From CAVVIO01 sp963748095 (GTDB lineage: Bacteria > Bacteroidota > Bacteroidia > Bacteroidales > UBA10428): a stretch of DNA of 5,197 nucleotides. The notes beneath the pieces are model-generated. The model had not been told where the DNA came from. It was given only the letters and a program-made list of their open reading frames with translations, and ran no database searches. This document shows, one piece after another, positions 1-5,197 of this stretch. The stretch spans positions 1 to 5,197 of the forward strand of contig CAVVIO010000093.1 in assembly GCA_963748095.1 (NCBI GenBank), given 5' to 3'. Numbering within the stretch: position 1 is the first letter of the stretch; each line of letters starts with the position of its first letter. Position numbers and translations under genes: made by a program.

Positions 1-29
1 TGCGCTCTAACCAGCTGAGCTACCTCGCC
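1..29 (-). tRNA. 5' end of a tRNA gene, cut by the window edge
   Basis: Read on the minus strand, the segment begins GGCGAGGTAGCTCAGCTGG and continues into GTTAGAGCGCA. This is a canonical tRNA 5' half: a 7-nt acceptor strand (GGCGAGG), U8, a D-stem GCTC/GAGC, and a D-loop with A14 and the invariant GG. The anticodon and 3' half lie outside the window, so the amino acid cannot be assigned. The acceptor strand is compatible with an elongator Met tRNA of Bacteroidota, but that is only a guess from memory. It is the second element of a tandem minus-strand pair; the upstream copy at 44-121 is decayed. Confidence 0.88.
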
Positions 30-62
30 ATTTTTTCAATTACCCAGCGACTCTCTCGACCT

Positions 63-80
63 TCCCGATATTAATCAGGA
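63..80. repeat. Possible diverged second copy of the palindrome
   Basis: TCCCGATATTAATCAGGA matches the element at 91-108 at 14 of 18 positions and keeps the same plan: 7-nt arms around a 4-nt centre, with one G-T pair. It falls on what should be the anticodon arm of the decayed tRNA. The resemblance may be chance similarity between an anticodon stem and the element, or it may reflect sequence replacement. A further bare CCCGATA occurs at 138-144. Confidence 0.35.
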
Positions 81-90
81 TGCTCTAACC

Positions 91-108
91 TCCCGATAGC
101 TATCGGGA
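91..108. repeat. 18-bp perfect palindrome inside the tRNA relic
   Basis: TCCCGATAGCTATCGGGA is a perfect inverted repeat, with 7-bp arms TCCCGAT/ATCGGGA around the self-complementary core AGCT. The core coincides with the AGCT of the normal tRNA D-loop, so relative to the sister tRNA the change equals 7 bases added on each side of AGCT. Palindromes of the form CCCGATAGCTATCGGG are, as far as I recall, scattered through many Bacteroidota genomes; that is memory, not a search. It may be a copy of a short dispersed palindromic element. Confidence 0.75.
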
Positions 109-170
109 GAGCTACCTCGCCTTTATTTCAGGCTATACCCGATAAACCAGGTATTTCCAAATTCGTGGGG

Positions 171-178
171 CAAAGATA
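171..178 (-). promoter_or_regulatory. Candidate -7 box for the tRNA unit
   Basis: On the minus strand the bases read TATCTTTG, an exact match to the Bacteroidota sigma-ABfr -7 consensus TAnnTTTG. It sits about 50 bases upstream of the decayed tRNA and points toward both tRNA elements. No TTG-type -33 element is visible at the usual spacing, so the call rests on the -7 box and its position. Confidence 0.5.
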
Positions 179-372
179 AAATTTTCTTTTATAAAATTGT
201 TATTTTTAAAAAGAGGAATAGTAAAAAATATAGAATTCTTTCTACTCCATAAAATTGGATGATTTTAGTAACTTAGACATCATCTGAATTTAAATGAATT
301 TTTATAACGAATATATTGCGAACATTTTTTATATTGCAACCCACCAACAAAAAGTAAACAACAGATTATTAG

Positions 373-747
373 ATGAAAAAGAAAATTGTTCTGGAATATA
401 CTATTAATTGTTCGCCAAAAGTTTTATACACAAGGTTAAGCACTCCCGGAGGTTTATCAGAGTGGTTTGCGGATGATGTAAATCTGATCGGGGAGACTTT
501 CTCTTTCTTTTGGAACGGATCTGAACAAGTTGCCGATGTATTGCAAAAAAAAGAAAATAGATATATACGTTTCCGCTGGACAGATGAAGATGAAGAAACG
601 TATTTTGAATTTCGCATTACTGTAGATGAATTGACAGGTGATGTGGCGCTGGTAATAACAGATTTTGCTGAGGATGATGAAAAAGATGAAAACATAGAAT
701 TATGGGATTCCCAGATTACAGAATTACGTCGGGCTATCGGCCTTTAA
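373..747 (+). CDS. START-like (SRPBCC/AHSA1-type) domain protein
   Basis: A 124-residue soluble protein with no signal peptide or membrane segment. It resembles the small START-like proteins conserved in Bacteroidota. These belong to the SRPBCC helix-grip fold superfamily, whose members enclose hydrophobic ligands. The N-terminal strand (residues 4-11) leads into a helix and the motif TPGGLSEWFADDV (residues 24-36), close to the AHSA1-type 'T.p..l..W..d' signature. Alternating strands follow (about 42-48, 62-69, 76-84, 90-97), then a C-terminal amphipathic helix (about 108-122). It is strongly acidic around residues 70-75 and 99-109. The ligand and role are unknown to me. The start is the first ATG after AT-rich DNA; it lacks a Shine-Dalgarno sequence, as do the other genes here. 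Its own promoter is unclear; TATATTGC at 330-337 is a weak -7 candidate. The permease gene follows after 82 bases, which contain a separate promoter. Confidence 0.85.
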   Translation: MKKKIVLEYTINCSPKVLYTRLSTPGGLSEWFADDVNLIGETFSFFWNGSEQVADVLQKKENRYIRFRWTDEDEETYFEFRITVDELTGDVALVITDFAEDDEKDENIELWDSQITELRRAIGL

Positions 748-748
748 C

Positions 749-782
749 TTGTTCAGTTTACACAGAAAATAAGTTACCTTTG
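749..782 (+). promoter_or_regulatory. Candidate promoter for the permease gene
   Basis: TACCTTTG at 775-782 matches the Bacteroidota -7 consensus TAnnTTTG exactly. A TTG at 749-751 could be the -33 element, although the 23-base spacer is a little longer than the usual 19-21. Transcription would begin near 788-790 and give a leader of about 40 bases before the GTG at 830. This suggests that the permease, and perhaps the two glycosyltransferases after it, are transcribed independently of the START-like gene. Confidence 0.6.
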
Positions 783-792
783 TAGGCGTTTC

Positions 793-805
793 ATGTATGA
801 TACAT
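793..805. promoter_or_regulatory. 13-bp palindrome in the permease leader
   Basis: ATGTAT-G-ATACAT is a perfect inverted repeat, 6 bp on each side of one central base. It begins 11 bases after the -7 box, at the expected start of transcription. The placement would suit a repressor operator, but no regulator is encoded here, and an AT-rich palindrome this short could be chance. The same bases contain a four-codon reading frame, ATG at 793 to TAG at 805-807. Confidence 0.25.
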
Positions 806-829
806 AGTATTTATTAAAATTCCATTTTA

Positions 830-2383
830 GTGAAACGGCTGCATAAATTAATCTTGAAATCTTTTTTGGGACCTTTCGTTCTGGTTTTTTTTATCGTGAT
901 GTTCGTCCTTTTAATGCAGTTTCTTTGGCGTTACATCGATGATCTGGTAGGAAAGGGCCTGACAATAGGTGTAATCTCAGAACTTTTACTATATACTTCT
1001 GCCAGCCTTGTTCCTATGGCGCTTCCCTTATCCATACTTATGTCATCATTAATGACATTCGGAAATATGGGAGAATATTACGAGCTTACCGCAATTAAAT
1101 CTTCTGGAATATCGCTGCAAAGAGTGATGAAACCTTTAGTTATTTTTGTAATTTTTGTAAGTATAGGCGCCTTCTTTTTTGTAAATCGCGTAATGCCATA
1201 CACAAACTTAAAAATGAGATCACTGCTGTATGATGTGCGGCAGCAAAGACCGGAATTACAAATTAAACCGGGAGAATTTTACAATGGAGTTAACGATTAC
1301 AGCATTCGGGTTGAGGGAAAAGATCCCGAGACTAATATGTTATACGATCTGCACATTTACGACCATTCCGAAAGAAAGGGAAATATTTCAGTGACTGTCG
1401 CTGATTCAGGCCTGATGAAAATGACGTCGGACGAAAGAGAATTAATCATTACACTTTATCATGGTACAAGTTATAACGAAATGCAGGAGGAAAGACGAGG
1501 TTCGCGAAACCGCACTTATCCCGAGGAAATGGATAAATTCGGTGAACAACGTTTTATTATTCCTTTAACAGGATTTGGCCTGCAACGAACAGACGAAAAC
1601 CTGTTTAAAAGTAATTATCAGATGATGAACCTGTCACAACTGAATAAAATGCAGGATTCGTTGCAAACAGATATGAATGGTAATCGTAAAAGGTTTGAAA
1701 AAGTACTGTATATCAATAATTTGTTCAAAGTCCGGAATTACAAGCCTCCCATAAAACATAAACTCCCCCCCAAAGCAAATTTAAACTTACAGAAATTCGG
1801 TAAAGTTATTGAAAACAAAGAAGATACTTTTCTGAATAAAGCACAAACTATAAATCTCGATACTATATTAAATAAAATGGGGGAAAGTAATGAGAAAAGG
1901 ATGATTACCCAGGCTCTTATGAATGCCCGATCAACGAAAATCTTTATTGAAGATTCTAAAAACAATTATGAATTTCAGAAAAAACATCTTCGGAGATATC
2001 AGATTGAATGGCACCGTAAATTCACTATATCGTTTGCCTGTTTTATTTTCTTATTTATCGGGGCTCCTCTGGGTGCTATTATCCGTAAGGGAGGATTGGG
2101 AATGCCCCTCGTTTTATCTACCTTGTTGTTCATCTTTTACTATATCACATCCATGATGGGAGAAAAATTTGTAAGGGAAAGCATATTACCGGATTACGAA
2201 GGTATGTGGCTCTCTTCATTTATTCTTCTGATAATCGGCATATTTCTTACTTTTAAGGCTACTACCGATTCCAGAATTTTTAATATTGAATCATACAAGA
2301 ATATATTGAAACGGCTGATTAGTTTTTTTGTCAACAAGTCCCATAAAAAAGAAAACCGTATTAACGATATGAACCCGGTCTGA
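830..2383 (+). CDS. LptF/LptG (YjgP/YjgQ) family LPS export permease
   Basis: A 517-residue inner-membrane protein with the family layout: three N-terminal membrane helices (about 12-34, 50-75, 101-121), a large periplasmic domain (about 122-395), and three C-terminal helices (397-417, 423-443, 458-477). Family hallmarks are the N-terminal LILKSFLGPF stretch, the MALPLSIL helix, and GAPLGAIIRKGGLGMPL at the fourth-fifth helix junction. In Gram-negative bacteria LptF and LptG pair with the ATPase LptB to extract LPS and pass it to LptC/LptA. Which of the two roles this protein fills cannot be decided here, so no symbol is given. E. coli homologues have about 360 residues; the excess lies in the periplasmic domain, notably a lysine-rich stretch around 300-335. 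The start is GTG at 830: an in-frame TAA at 815-817 leaves no ATG upstream. The GT4 gene follows after 88 bases. A C7 run lies at 1765-1771 but the frame is intact. Confidence 0.93.
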   Translation: MKRLHKLILKSFLGPFVLVFFIVMFVLLMQFLWRYIDDLVGKGLTIGVISELLLYTSASLVPMALPLSILMSSLMTFGNMGEYYELTAIKSSGISLQRVMKPLVIFVIFVSIGAFFFVNRVMPYTNLKMRSLLYDVRQQRPELQIKPGEFYNGVNDYSIRVEGKDPETNMLYDLHIYDHSERKGNISVTVADSGLMKMTSDERELIITLYHGTSYNEMQEERRGSRNRTYPEEMDKFGEQRFIIPLTGFGLQRTDENLFKSNYQMMNLSQLNKMQDSLQTDMNGNRKRFEKVLYINNLFKVRNYKPPIKHKLPPKANLNLQKFGKVIENKEDTFLNKAQTINLDTILNKMGESNEKRMITQALMNARSTKIFIEDSKNNYEFQKKHLRRYQIEWHRKFTISFACFIFLFIGAPLGAIIRKGGLGMPLVLSTLLFIFYYITSMMGEKFVRESILPDYEGMWLSSFILLIIGIFLTFKATTDSRIFNIESYKNILKRLISFFVNKSHKKENRINDMNPV

Positions 2384-2441
2384 TGTCTTTATAATCAACT
2401 GTCGTCCCCAGAAAATGATTTAATATATTACCCGGGGTACA

Positions 2442-2460
2442 AAACATTGATAAAATGTTT
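2442..2460 (+). other. Weak hairpin in the permease-GT4 gap
   Basis: AAACATT and AATGTTT form a 7-bp inverted repeat around a 5-base loop, ending 11 bases before the ATG at 2472. It has only one G-C pair and no downstream T tract, so it is not a convincing terminator; it might affect access to the start codon. Just upstream, 2429-2439 holds another short inverted repeat, TACCC-G-GGGTA, the only GC-rich spot in the gap. No TAnnTTTG box is visible in this 88-base interval, which leaves read-through from the permease gene plausible. Confidence 0.25.
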
Positions 2461-2471
2461 CTCATAGGCCA

Positions 2472-3677
2472 ATGAAAATTCTGCAACTATCCAATAAATA
2501 CCCATTCCCACCGCGAGACGGGGGATCAATTGCAACATTCAATATTATGAAGGGATTGTTGGATCTGGGACATGAATTAACTCTCCTTACCATGTCGACC
2601 CCGAAACACCCTTTTACATCTGAAAATTTACCCCTAAATGAAAAAACAACTATTCACGTCGAACAGGTTTATGTAAATACAGAAATTCACATTATTAAAG
2701 CTTTCAATAACCTGATTTTTTCAAAATTGCCATATAATGCCATACGCTTCTTCTCAAAAAATTATATGAAACGCCTGGTAAGTCTGTTAAGGAATGAATC
2801 ATTTGATTTTATCCAACTGGAAGGATTATACCTTACTCCTTACATAAAAATTATCCGGCAATATTCGGATGCTATTATTGTATACCGTGCACATAATATT
2901 GAACATGAGATCTGGAAGCGATATACCGGAAACATTTCAAACCCTTTAAAAAAATGGTATTTGCAAATAATGGCAAAGAGGTTAAAACATTTCGAAATCC
3001 GGGCTTTAAATACTTATGATTTACTGGTACCTATAACTACACGTGATGCAGATGAGTTAAATCTCCTGGGAAACACACGCCCTGTGCATGTTAGTCCTGC
3101 CGGTATAGAAATTAATAAAGAGTATGATGCCGGAAAAAATACTGAATTTCCAGTACTGTTTTATATCGGTTCACTGGATTGGATGCCTAATCATGAAGGA
3201 CTTACCTGGTTTCTGGAGCAAGTTTGGCCCATTGTCAACAATCAATTTCCAACGCTTCAGTTTTATATTGCCGGACGTAATGCCCCGGAATGGCTTATAA
3301 AAAAAATAAAAATTAAAAACTGTAAGTATATGGGGGAGGTAAAAAATGCTGCCGAATTTATGCAATCCCATACAGTTATGATTGCTCCGCTTTTCTCAGG
3401 TAGCGGTATGCGGGTTAAAATAATTGAAGGAATGTCACTTGGAAAAACTATTATTACAACTACTACCGGGGCCGAAGGGCTGAATACAACTCATCGGAAG
3501 AATATATTGATTGCAGATACTACGGATGATTTCATAAATGAGATCACCTATTTAATAAATCATTCAGACGAATGTCAAAAGATCGGAAAGAATGCAAGAA
3601 AATTCGTGGAAACAAATTTTGAAAATTCCAGGATCATTTCCGATCTTGAAAACTTTTATAAGTTGAACCGGAAATAA
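2472..3677 (+). CDS. GT4-like (GT-B fold) glycosyltransferase
   Basis: A 401-residue, probably cytoplasmic enzyme that would move a sugar from a nucleotide-sugar donor to an unknown acceptor. The N-terminal acceptor domain opens with MKILQLSNKYPFPPRDGGS, the usual first strand and glycine-rich loop of GT4 enzymes. YRAHNIEHEIW (138-148) resembles the conserved 'R.HN.E...W' stretch of this subgroup. The donor domain starts near 227 (VLFYIGSLDWMPN) and carries FYIAGRNAP (264-272), then APLFSGSGMRVKIIEGMSLGK (305-325). That block aligns with the EX7E nucleotide-sugar site: the second Glu is E319, while Ser311 stands where the first Glu usually lies. The 'GSGMR.K..E' form is, from memory, common in a subset related to sugar transferases of exopolysaccharide loci. 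There are no membrane segments. The next gene begins 2 bases after the stop, so the pair is probably translationally coupled. Donor, acceptor and product are unknown. Confidence 0.88.
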   Translation: MKILQLSNKYPFPPRDGGSIATFNIMKGLLDLGHELTLLTMSTPKHPFTSENLPLNEKTTIHVEQVYVNTEIHIIKAFNNLIFSKLPYNAIRFFSKNYMKRLVSLLRNESFDFIQLEGLYLTPYIKIIRQYSDAIIVYRAHNIEHEIWKRYTGNISNPLKKWYLQIMAKRLKHFEIRALNTYDLLVPITTRDADELNLLGNTRPVHVSPAGIEINKEYDAGKNTEFPVLFYIGSLDWMPNHEGLTWFLEQVWPIVNNQFPTLQFYIAGRNAPEWLIKKIKIKNCKYMGEVKNAAEFMQSHTVMIAPLFSGSGMRVKIIEGMSLGKTIITTTTGAEGLNTTHRKNILIADTTDDFINEITYLINHSDECQKIGKNARKFVETNFENSRIISDLENFYKLNRK

Positions 3678-3679
3678 TT

Positions 3680-4855
3680 ATGGAAATAGTATTCTGGATA
3701 TCATTGGGGATTATTTTCTATGCCTATGCAGGTTATACACTGATGCTGTTTTTCTCAGTCCGGATTAAAAAACTCTTTTCTACAGCCGGTAAAAACCCGG
3801 CACCTTATGATGAACCAAAGGTTACGTTATTCATTACGGCATATAATGAAGCCGGCTCTGTTAGAAAGAAAATGGAAAATTCACTGAACCTGGACTACCC
3901 AAAAGAAAAGTTAAAAATTGTTTGGGTGACTGACGGATCGGATGATAATTCAGATGAATTACTGGCTGGATACAAAGAAGTAACAATTTTACATGAAAAT
4001 ATACGCAAAGGTAAAATTCATGCGATGAACAGGGGAATGCAGTTCATAAATACACCCATTGTCATATTTTCCGACGCTAATACATTATTAAACAGGGAAG
4101 CAATTCGTGAAATAGTAAAACTTTTTCTTGATAATAAGGTTGGGTGTGTTTCTGGTGAGAAGAGAATTTTCATGGGAGACAAAGAATCTGCTGTGAGTTC
4201 CGGTGAGGGTATTTACTGGCAGTACGAATCGCAGATAAAAAAGCTGGAATCAGATTTAAATTCAACTGTTGGTGCCGCCGGGGAACTCTTCGCCATAAGA
4301 ACGGTCTTATTTACCCCCATAAAACCAGATACCATACTCGATGATTTTATGATTTCCCTAGAAATTGCCAGAAAAGGTTATAAAATTAAATATACTCCTA
4401 ATGCTTATGCACAGGAAAATGCTTCTTTAAATATTTATGAAGAAAGGAAACGAAAGATCAGAATTGCCTCGGGTGGTATCCAGACCTTTTCCCGCACACC
4501 TGATCTTTTAAATCCTTTCCGGTACGGACTTTTATCCTTTCAATACTTTTCACATAAAGTATTGCGCTGGACCCTGGTTCCTATAGCATTTATCGTTGCC
4601 CTGATGTCAAATATTCTAATCGTTTTAAAATACCCGTATTCTCCGGTACTTTACGTTGTCCTGCTGACAGCTCAATTCCTTTTTTATATCCTGATTTTTG
4701 CAGGTTGGTTGCTTAGAAATCGCCGGATACGTTTAAAGCTTTTATTTCTGCCTTACTATCTGTTTGTTATGAATTATTCCATTATTGAGGGTATCCTGCG
4801 GTTTATTTCCGGTAGTTATACTGTTTTGTGGGAAAAGTCAAACCGGGCCGACTGA
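3680..4855 (+). CDS. Membrane-anchored family 2 glycosyltransferase
   Basis: A 391-residue GT-A fold enzyme with one N-terminal helix (about 3-25) and three C-terminal helices (about 295-316, 323-345, 352-375), placing the catalytic domain in the cytoplasm. This layout resembles processive or poly-GlcNAc-synthase-like GT2 proteins. Catalytic landmarks occur in order: VTLFITAYNEAGSV (48-61), VTDGSDDNSD (83-92, with D85 for the nucleotide), the DXD equivalent FSDAN (130-134), GAAGELFAIR (198-207), an acidic DD pair at 221-222 (ILDDF) where GT2 enzymes carry the catalytic acidic residue, and ERKRKIRIASGG (255-266) where the (Q/R)XXRW motif normally sits. That motif is loosely kept here. The sequence ends in a short tail with VLWEKSNR. 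The ATG lies 2 bases after the GT4 stop. Likely products are a surface polysaccharide or a modified lipid-linked sugar. Substrate and processivity cannot be determined from sequence. Confidence 0.9.
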   Translation: MEIVFWISLGIIFYAYAGYTLMLFFSVRIKKLFSTAGKNPAPYDEPKVTLFITAYNEAGSVRKKMENSLNLDYPKEKLKIVWVTDGSDDNSDELLAGYKEVTILHENIRKGKIHAMNRGMQFINTPIVIFSDANTLLNREAIREIVKLFLDNKVGCVSGEKRIFMGDKESAVSSGEGIYWQYESQIKKLESDLNSTVGAAGELFAIRTVLFTPIKPDTILDDFMISLEIARKGYKIKYTPNAYAQENASLNIYEERKRKIRIASGGIQTFSRTPDLLNPFRYGLLSFQYFSHKVLRWTLVPIAFIVALMSNILIVLKYPYSPVLYVVLLTAQFLFYILIFAGWLLRNRRIRLKLLFLPYYLFVMNYSIIEGILRFISGSYTVLWEKSNRAD

Positions 4856-4914
4856 CATTTTGTATGATTGCTGTAAGTGTTTATTTGTTGGAATCATTTT
4901 TGTGATAAATGTCA
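4853..4914 (+). terminator. Nested inverted repeats after the GT2 gene
   Basis: TGACATTT (4853-4860, including the GT2 stop codon) is perfectly complementary to AAATGTCA at 4907-4914. Inside this, ATGATT (4864-4869) pairs with AATCAT (4892-4897). The result would be an AT-rich two-tier stem at the 3' end of the glycosyltransferase transcript. An AT-rich stretch with a T5 run (4921-4933) follows 6 bases later. This could be a transcript-end or mRNA-stabilising structure, but the stems are weak and the loop is long, so a real terminator is unproven. Confidence 0.3.
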
Positions 4915-4935
4915 TCCCTGATTTTAAATTTTTAG

Positions 4936-4967
4936 TTAGGGTTTTATAATAACATATTATACTTTTG
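4936..4967 (+). promoter_or_regulatory. Candidate promoter for ribB
   Basis: TACTTTTG at 4960-4967 matches the Bacteroidota -7 consensus TAnnTTTG exactly. TTAG at 4936-4939 could be a diverged -33 element with a 20-base spacer. Transcription would begin near 4973 and give a leader of about 58 bases before the ATG at 5031. No FMN riboswitch is recognisable, and the leader is too short to hold a complete one. Confidence 0.6.
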
Positions 4968-5030
4968 CCATAAGAATTAAGAAATTCTCATAAAAAGAAT
5001 AAAACGCTGCAATCCTGTAGCATTAAAGAT

Positions 5031-5197
5031 ATGGAAGACCTTTCGGAACAAAACAGGAAGCTGAATAGTATCGAAGAAGCTTTAGAAGATATAAAAGCCG
5101 GGAAAATAATAATTGTGGTTGATGATGAAGACAGGGAAAATGAGGGGGACTTTATTTGTGCTGCTGAACTCGTTACACCTGAAATTGTGAATTTCAT
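5031..5197 (+). CDS. ribB: 3,4-dihydroxy-2-butanone 4-phosphate synthase, N-terminal part
   Basis: The first 55 codons are visible; the gene runs off the right edge. RibB converts ribulose 5-phosphate to 3,4-dihydroxy-2-butanone 4-phosphate plus formate, supplying the four-carbon unit for riboflavin, and acts in the cytoplasm. The family signature VVDDEDRENEGDF covers residues 28-40. It contains the Arg-Glu and downstream Glu/Asp cluster that binds Mg2+ and substrate in characterised RibB enzymes. It is preceded by IEEALEDIKAGK (14-25) and followed by AAELVTPEIVNF (44-55). The ATG at 5031 is the only ATG start available: the in-frame upstream sequence reaches a TAA at 4971-4973 without one. 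Whether the protein is RibB alone or a RibBA fusion with GTP cyclohydrolase II cannot be seen here. Confidence 0.95.
   Translation, partial: MEDLSEQNRKLNSIEEALEDIKAGKIIIVVDDEDRENEGDFICAAELVTPEIVNF

Larger units (their letters stand above)
44..121 (-). pseudogene. Decayed tRNA copy with a palindrome in its D-loop
   Basis: On the minus strand this copy starts with the same 13 bases as the neighbouring tRNA (GGCGAGGTAGCTC). It later repeats GGTTAGAGC, so acceptor strand, U8 and both D-stem strands are shared. Between them, where the neighbour has AGCT, it has the 18-nt palindrome at 91-108, giving a D-loop 14 nt too long. An anticodon-like arm follows (stem TCCTG/CGGGA) but its loop has 8 rather than 7 bases. 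After GGTCGAGAG there is no TTCRANN T-loop and no CCTCGCC strand to close the acceptor stem; only a degraded AGTCGCTGG remains. Without the 14 extra bases, about 64 nt remain against roughly 73 expected. I infer a non-functional tandem duplicate. The 3' boundary is approximate and no anticodon can be read reliably. Confidence 0.72.

Noticed and set aside
1..121. Integration (att) site of a mobile element at the tRNA relic
   Set aside because: Integrases usually use the tRNA 3' end, whereas the shared sequence here is the 5' half. No integrase or direct-repeat boundary is visible in the window.
258..284. GATGAT/ATCATC inverted repeat in the gap before the START-like gene
   Set aside because: A 6-bp arm with a 15-base loop in AT-rich DNA is expected by chance.
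330..337. TATATTGC as promoter of the START-like gene
   Set aside because: It misses the TAnnTTTG consensus at one position and has no -33 TTG at suitable spacing, so it is mentioned only as a weak candidate.
369..695. Open frame of 108 codons on the minus strand
   Set aside because: It lies antisense to the START-like gene, is dominated by Ser/Phe low-complexity sequence mirroring acidic and lysine codons, and resembles no family.
733..740. GCTATCGG, a partial match to the palindrome, at the end of the START-like gene
   Set aside because: Eight bases in coding sequence with no second arm; best explained by chance.
731..746. Possible terminator GGGC-loop-GCCT followed by TTT at the end of the START-like gene
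   Set aside because: The stem is only 4 bp with one wobble, lies within the last codons, and lacks a proper T tract.
1738..2156. Short open frames on both strands inside the permease gene, plus a minus-strand one at 3171-3371 in the GT4 gene
   Set aside because: They overlap strongly supported genes in other frames and have no recognisable domains or start signals.
4856..5030. FMN riboswitch ahead of ribB
   Set aside because: None of the conserved RFN-element segments are recognisable, and the leader after the candidate promoter is only about 58 bases.
4988..5197. Minus-strand open frame at the right edge
   Set aside because: It is the antisense shadow of ribB, whose signature motif is unmistakable on the plus strand.

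Overview
The window looks like a chromosomal segment from a member of the Bacteroidota. The DNA is AT-rich and no gene start has a Shine-Dalgarno sequence. Three sites match the Bacteroidota -7 promoter box TAnnTTTG exactly. The gene families present (a START-like small protein, a long LptF/LptG permease, RibB) also fit this phylum. A finer placement, for example within Bacteroidales or Marinilabiliales, cannot be made from this sequence alone.

Layout. Positions 1-180 are a minus-strand tRNA region: the 5' end of an intact-looking tRNA that runs off the window (1-29), preceded on its own strand by a decayed second tRNA copy (about 44-121). The D-loop of the decayed copy carries an 18-bp perfect palindrome, TCCCGATAGCTATCGGGA. 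A candidate promoter for this unit lies at 171-178. The stretch 179-372 is AT-rich, and I see no gene in it. All protein genes are on the plus strand: a START-like domain protein (373-747), an LptF/LptG-family permease (830-2383), a GT4-like glycosyltransferase (2472-3677), a membrane-anchored family 2 glycosyltransferase (3680-4855), and the first 55 codons of ribB (5031 to the window end).

How the genes may work together. The permease belongs to the machinery that extracts LPS from the inner membrane and passes it to the periplasmic bridge. The two glycosyltransferases start 88 and 2 bases after the preceding genes, with no convincing promoter between them. A permease-GT4-GT2 transcript is therefore plausible, making or modifying a surface glycan next to a glycolipid exporter. 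Their donor, acceptor and product cannot be read from the sequence. ribB has its own well-matched promoter after a 175-base gap and seems to be a separate unit.

The most unusual item is the palindrome-split, decayed tRNA at the left edge. The rest is mostly ordinary housekeeping and envelope-glycan content. I did not find a clearly new multi-gene system.
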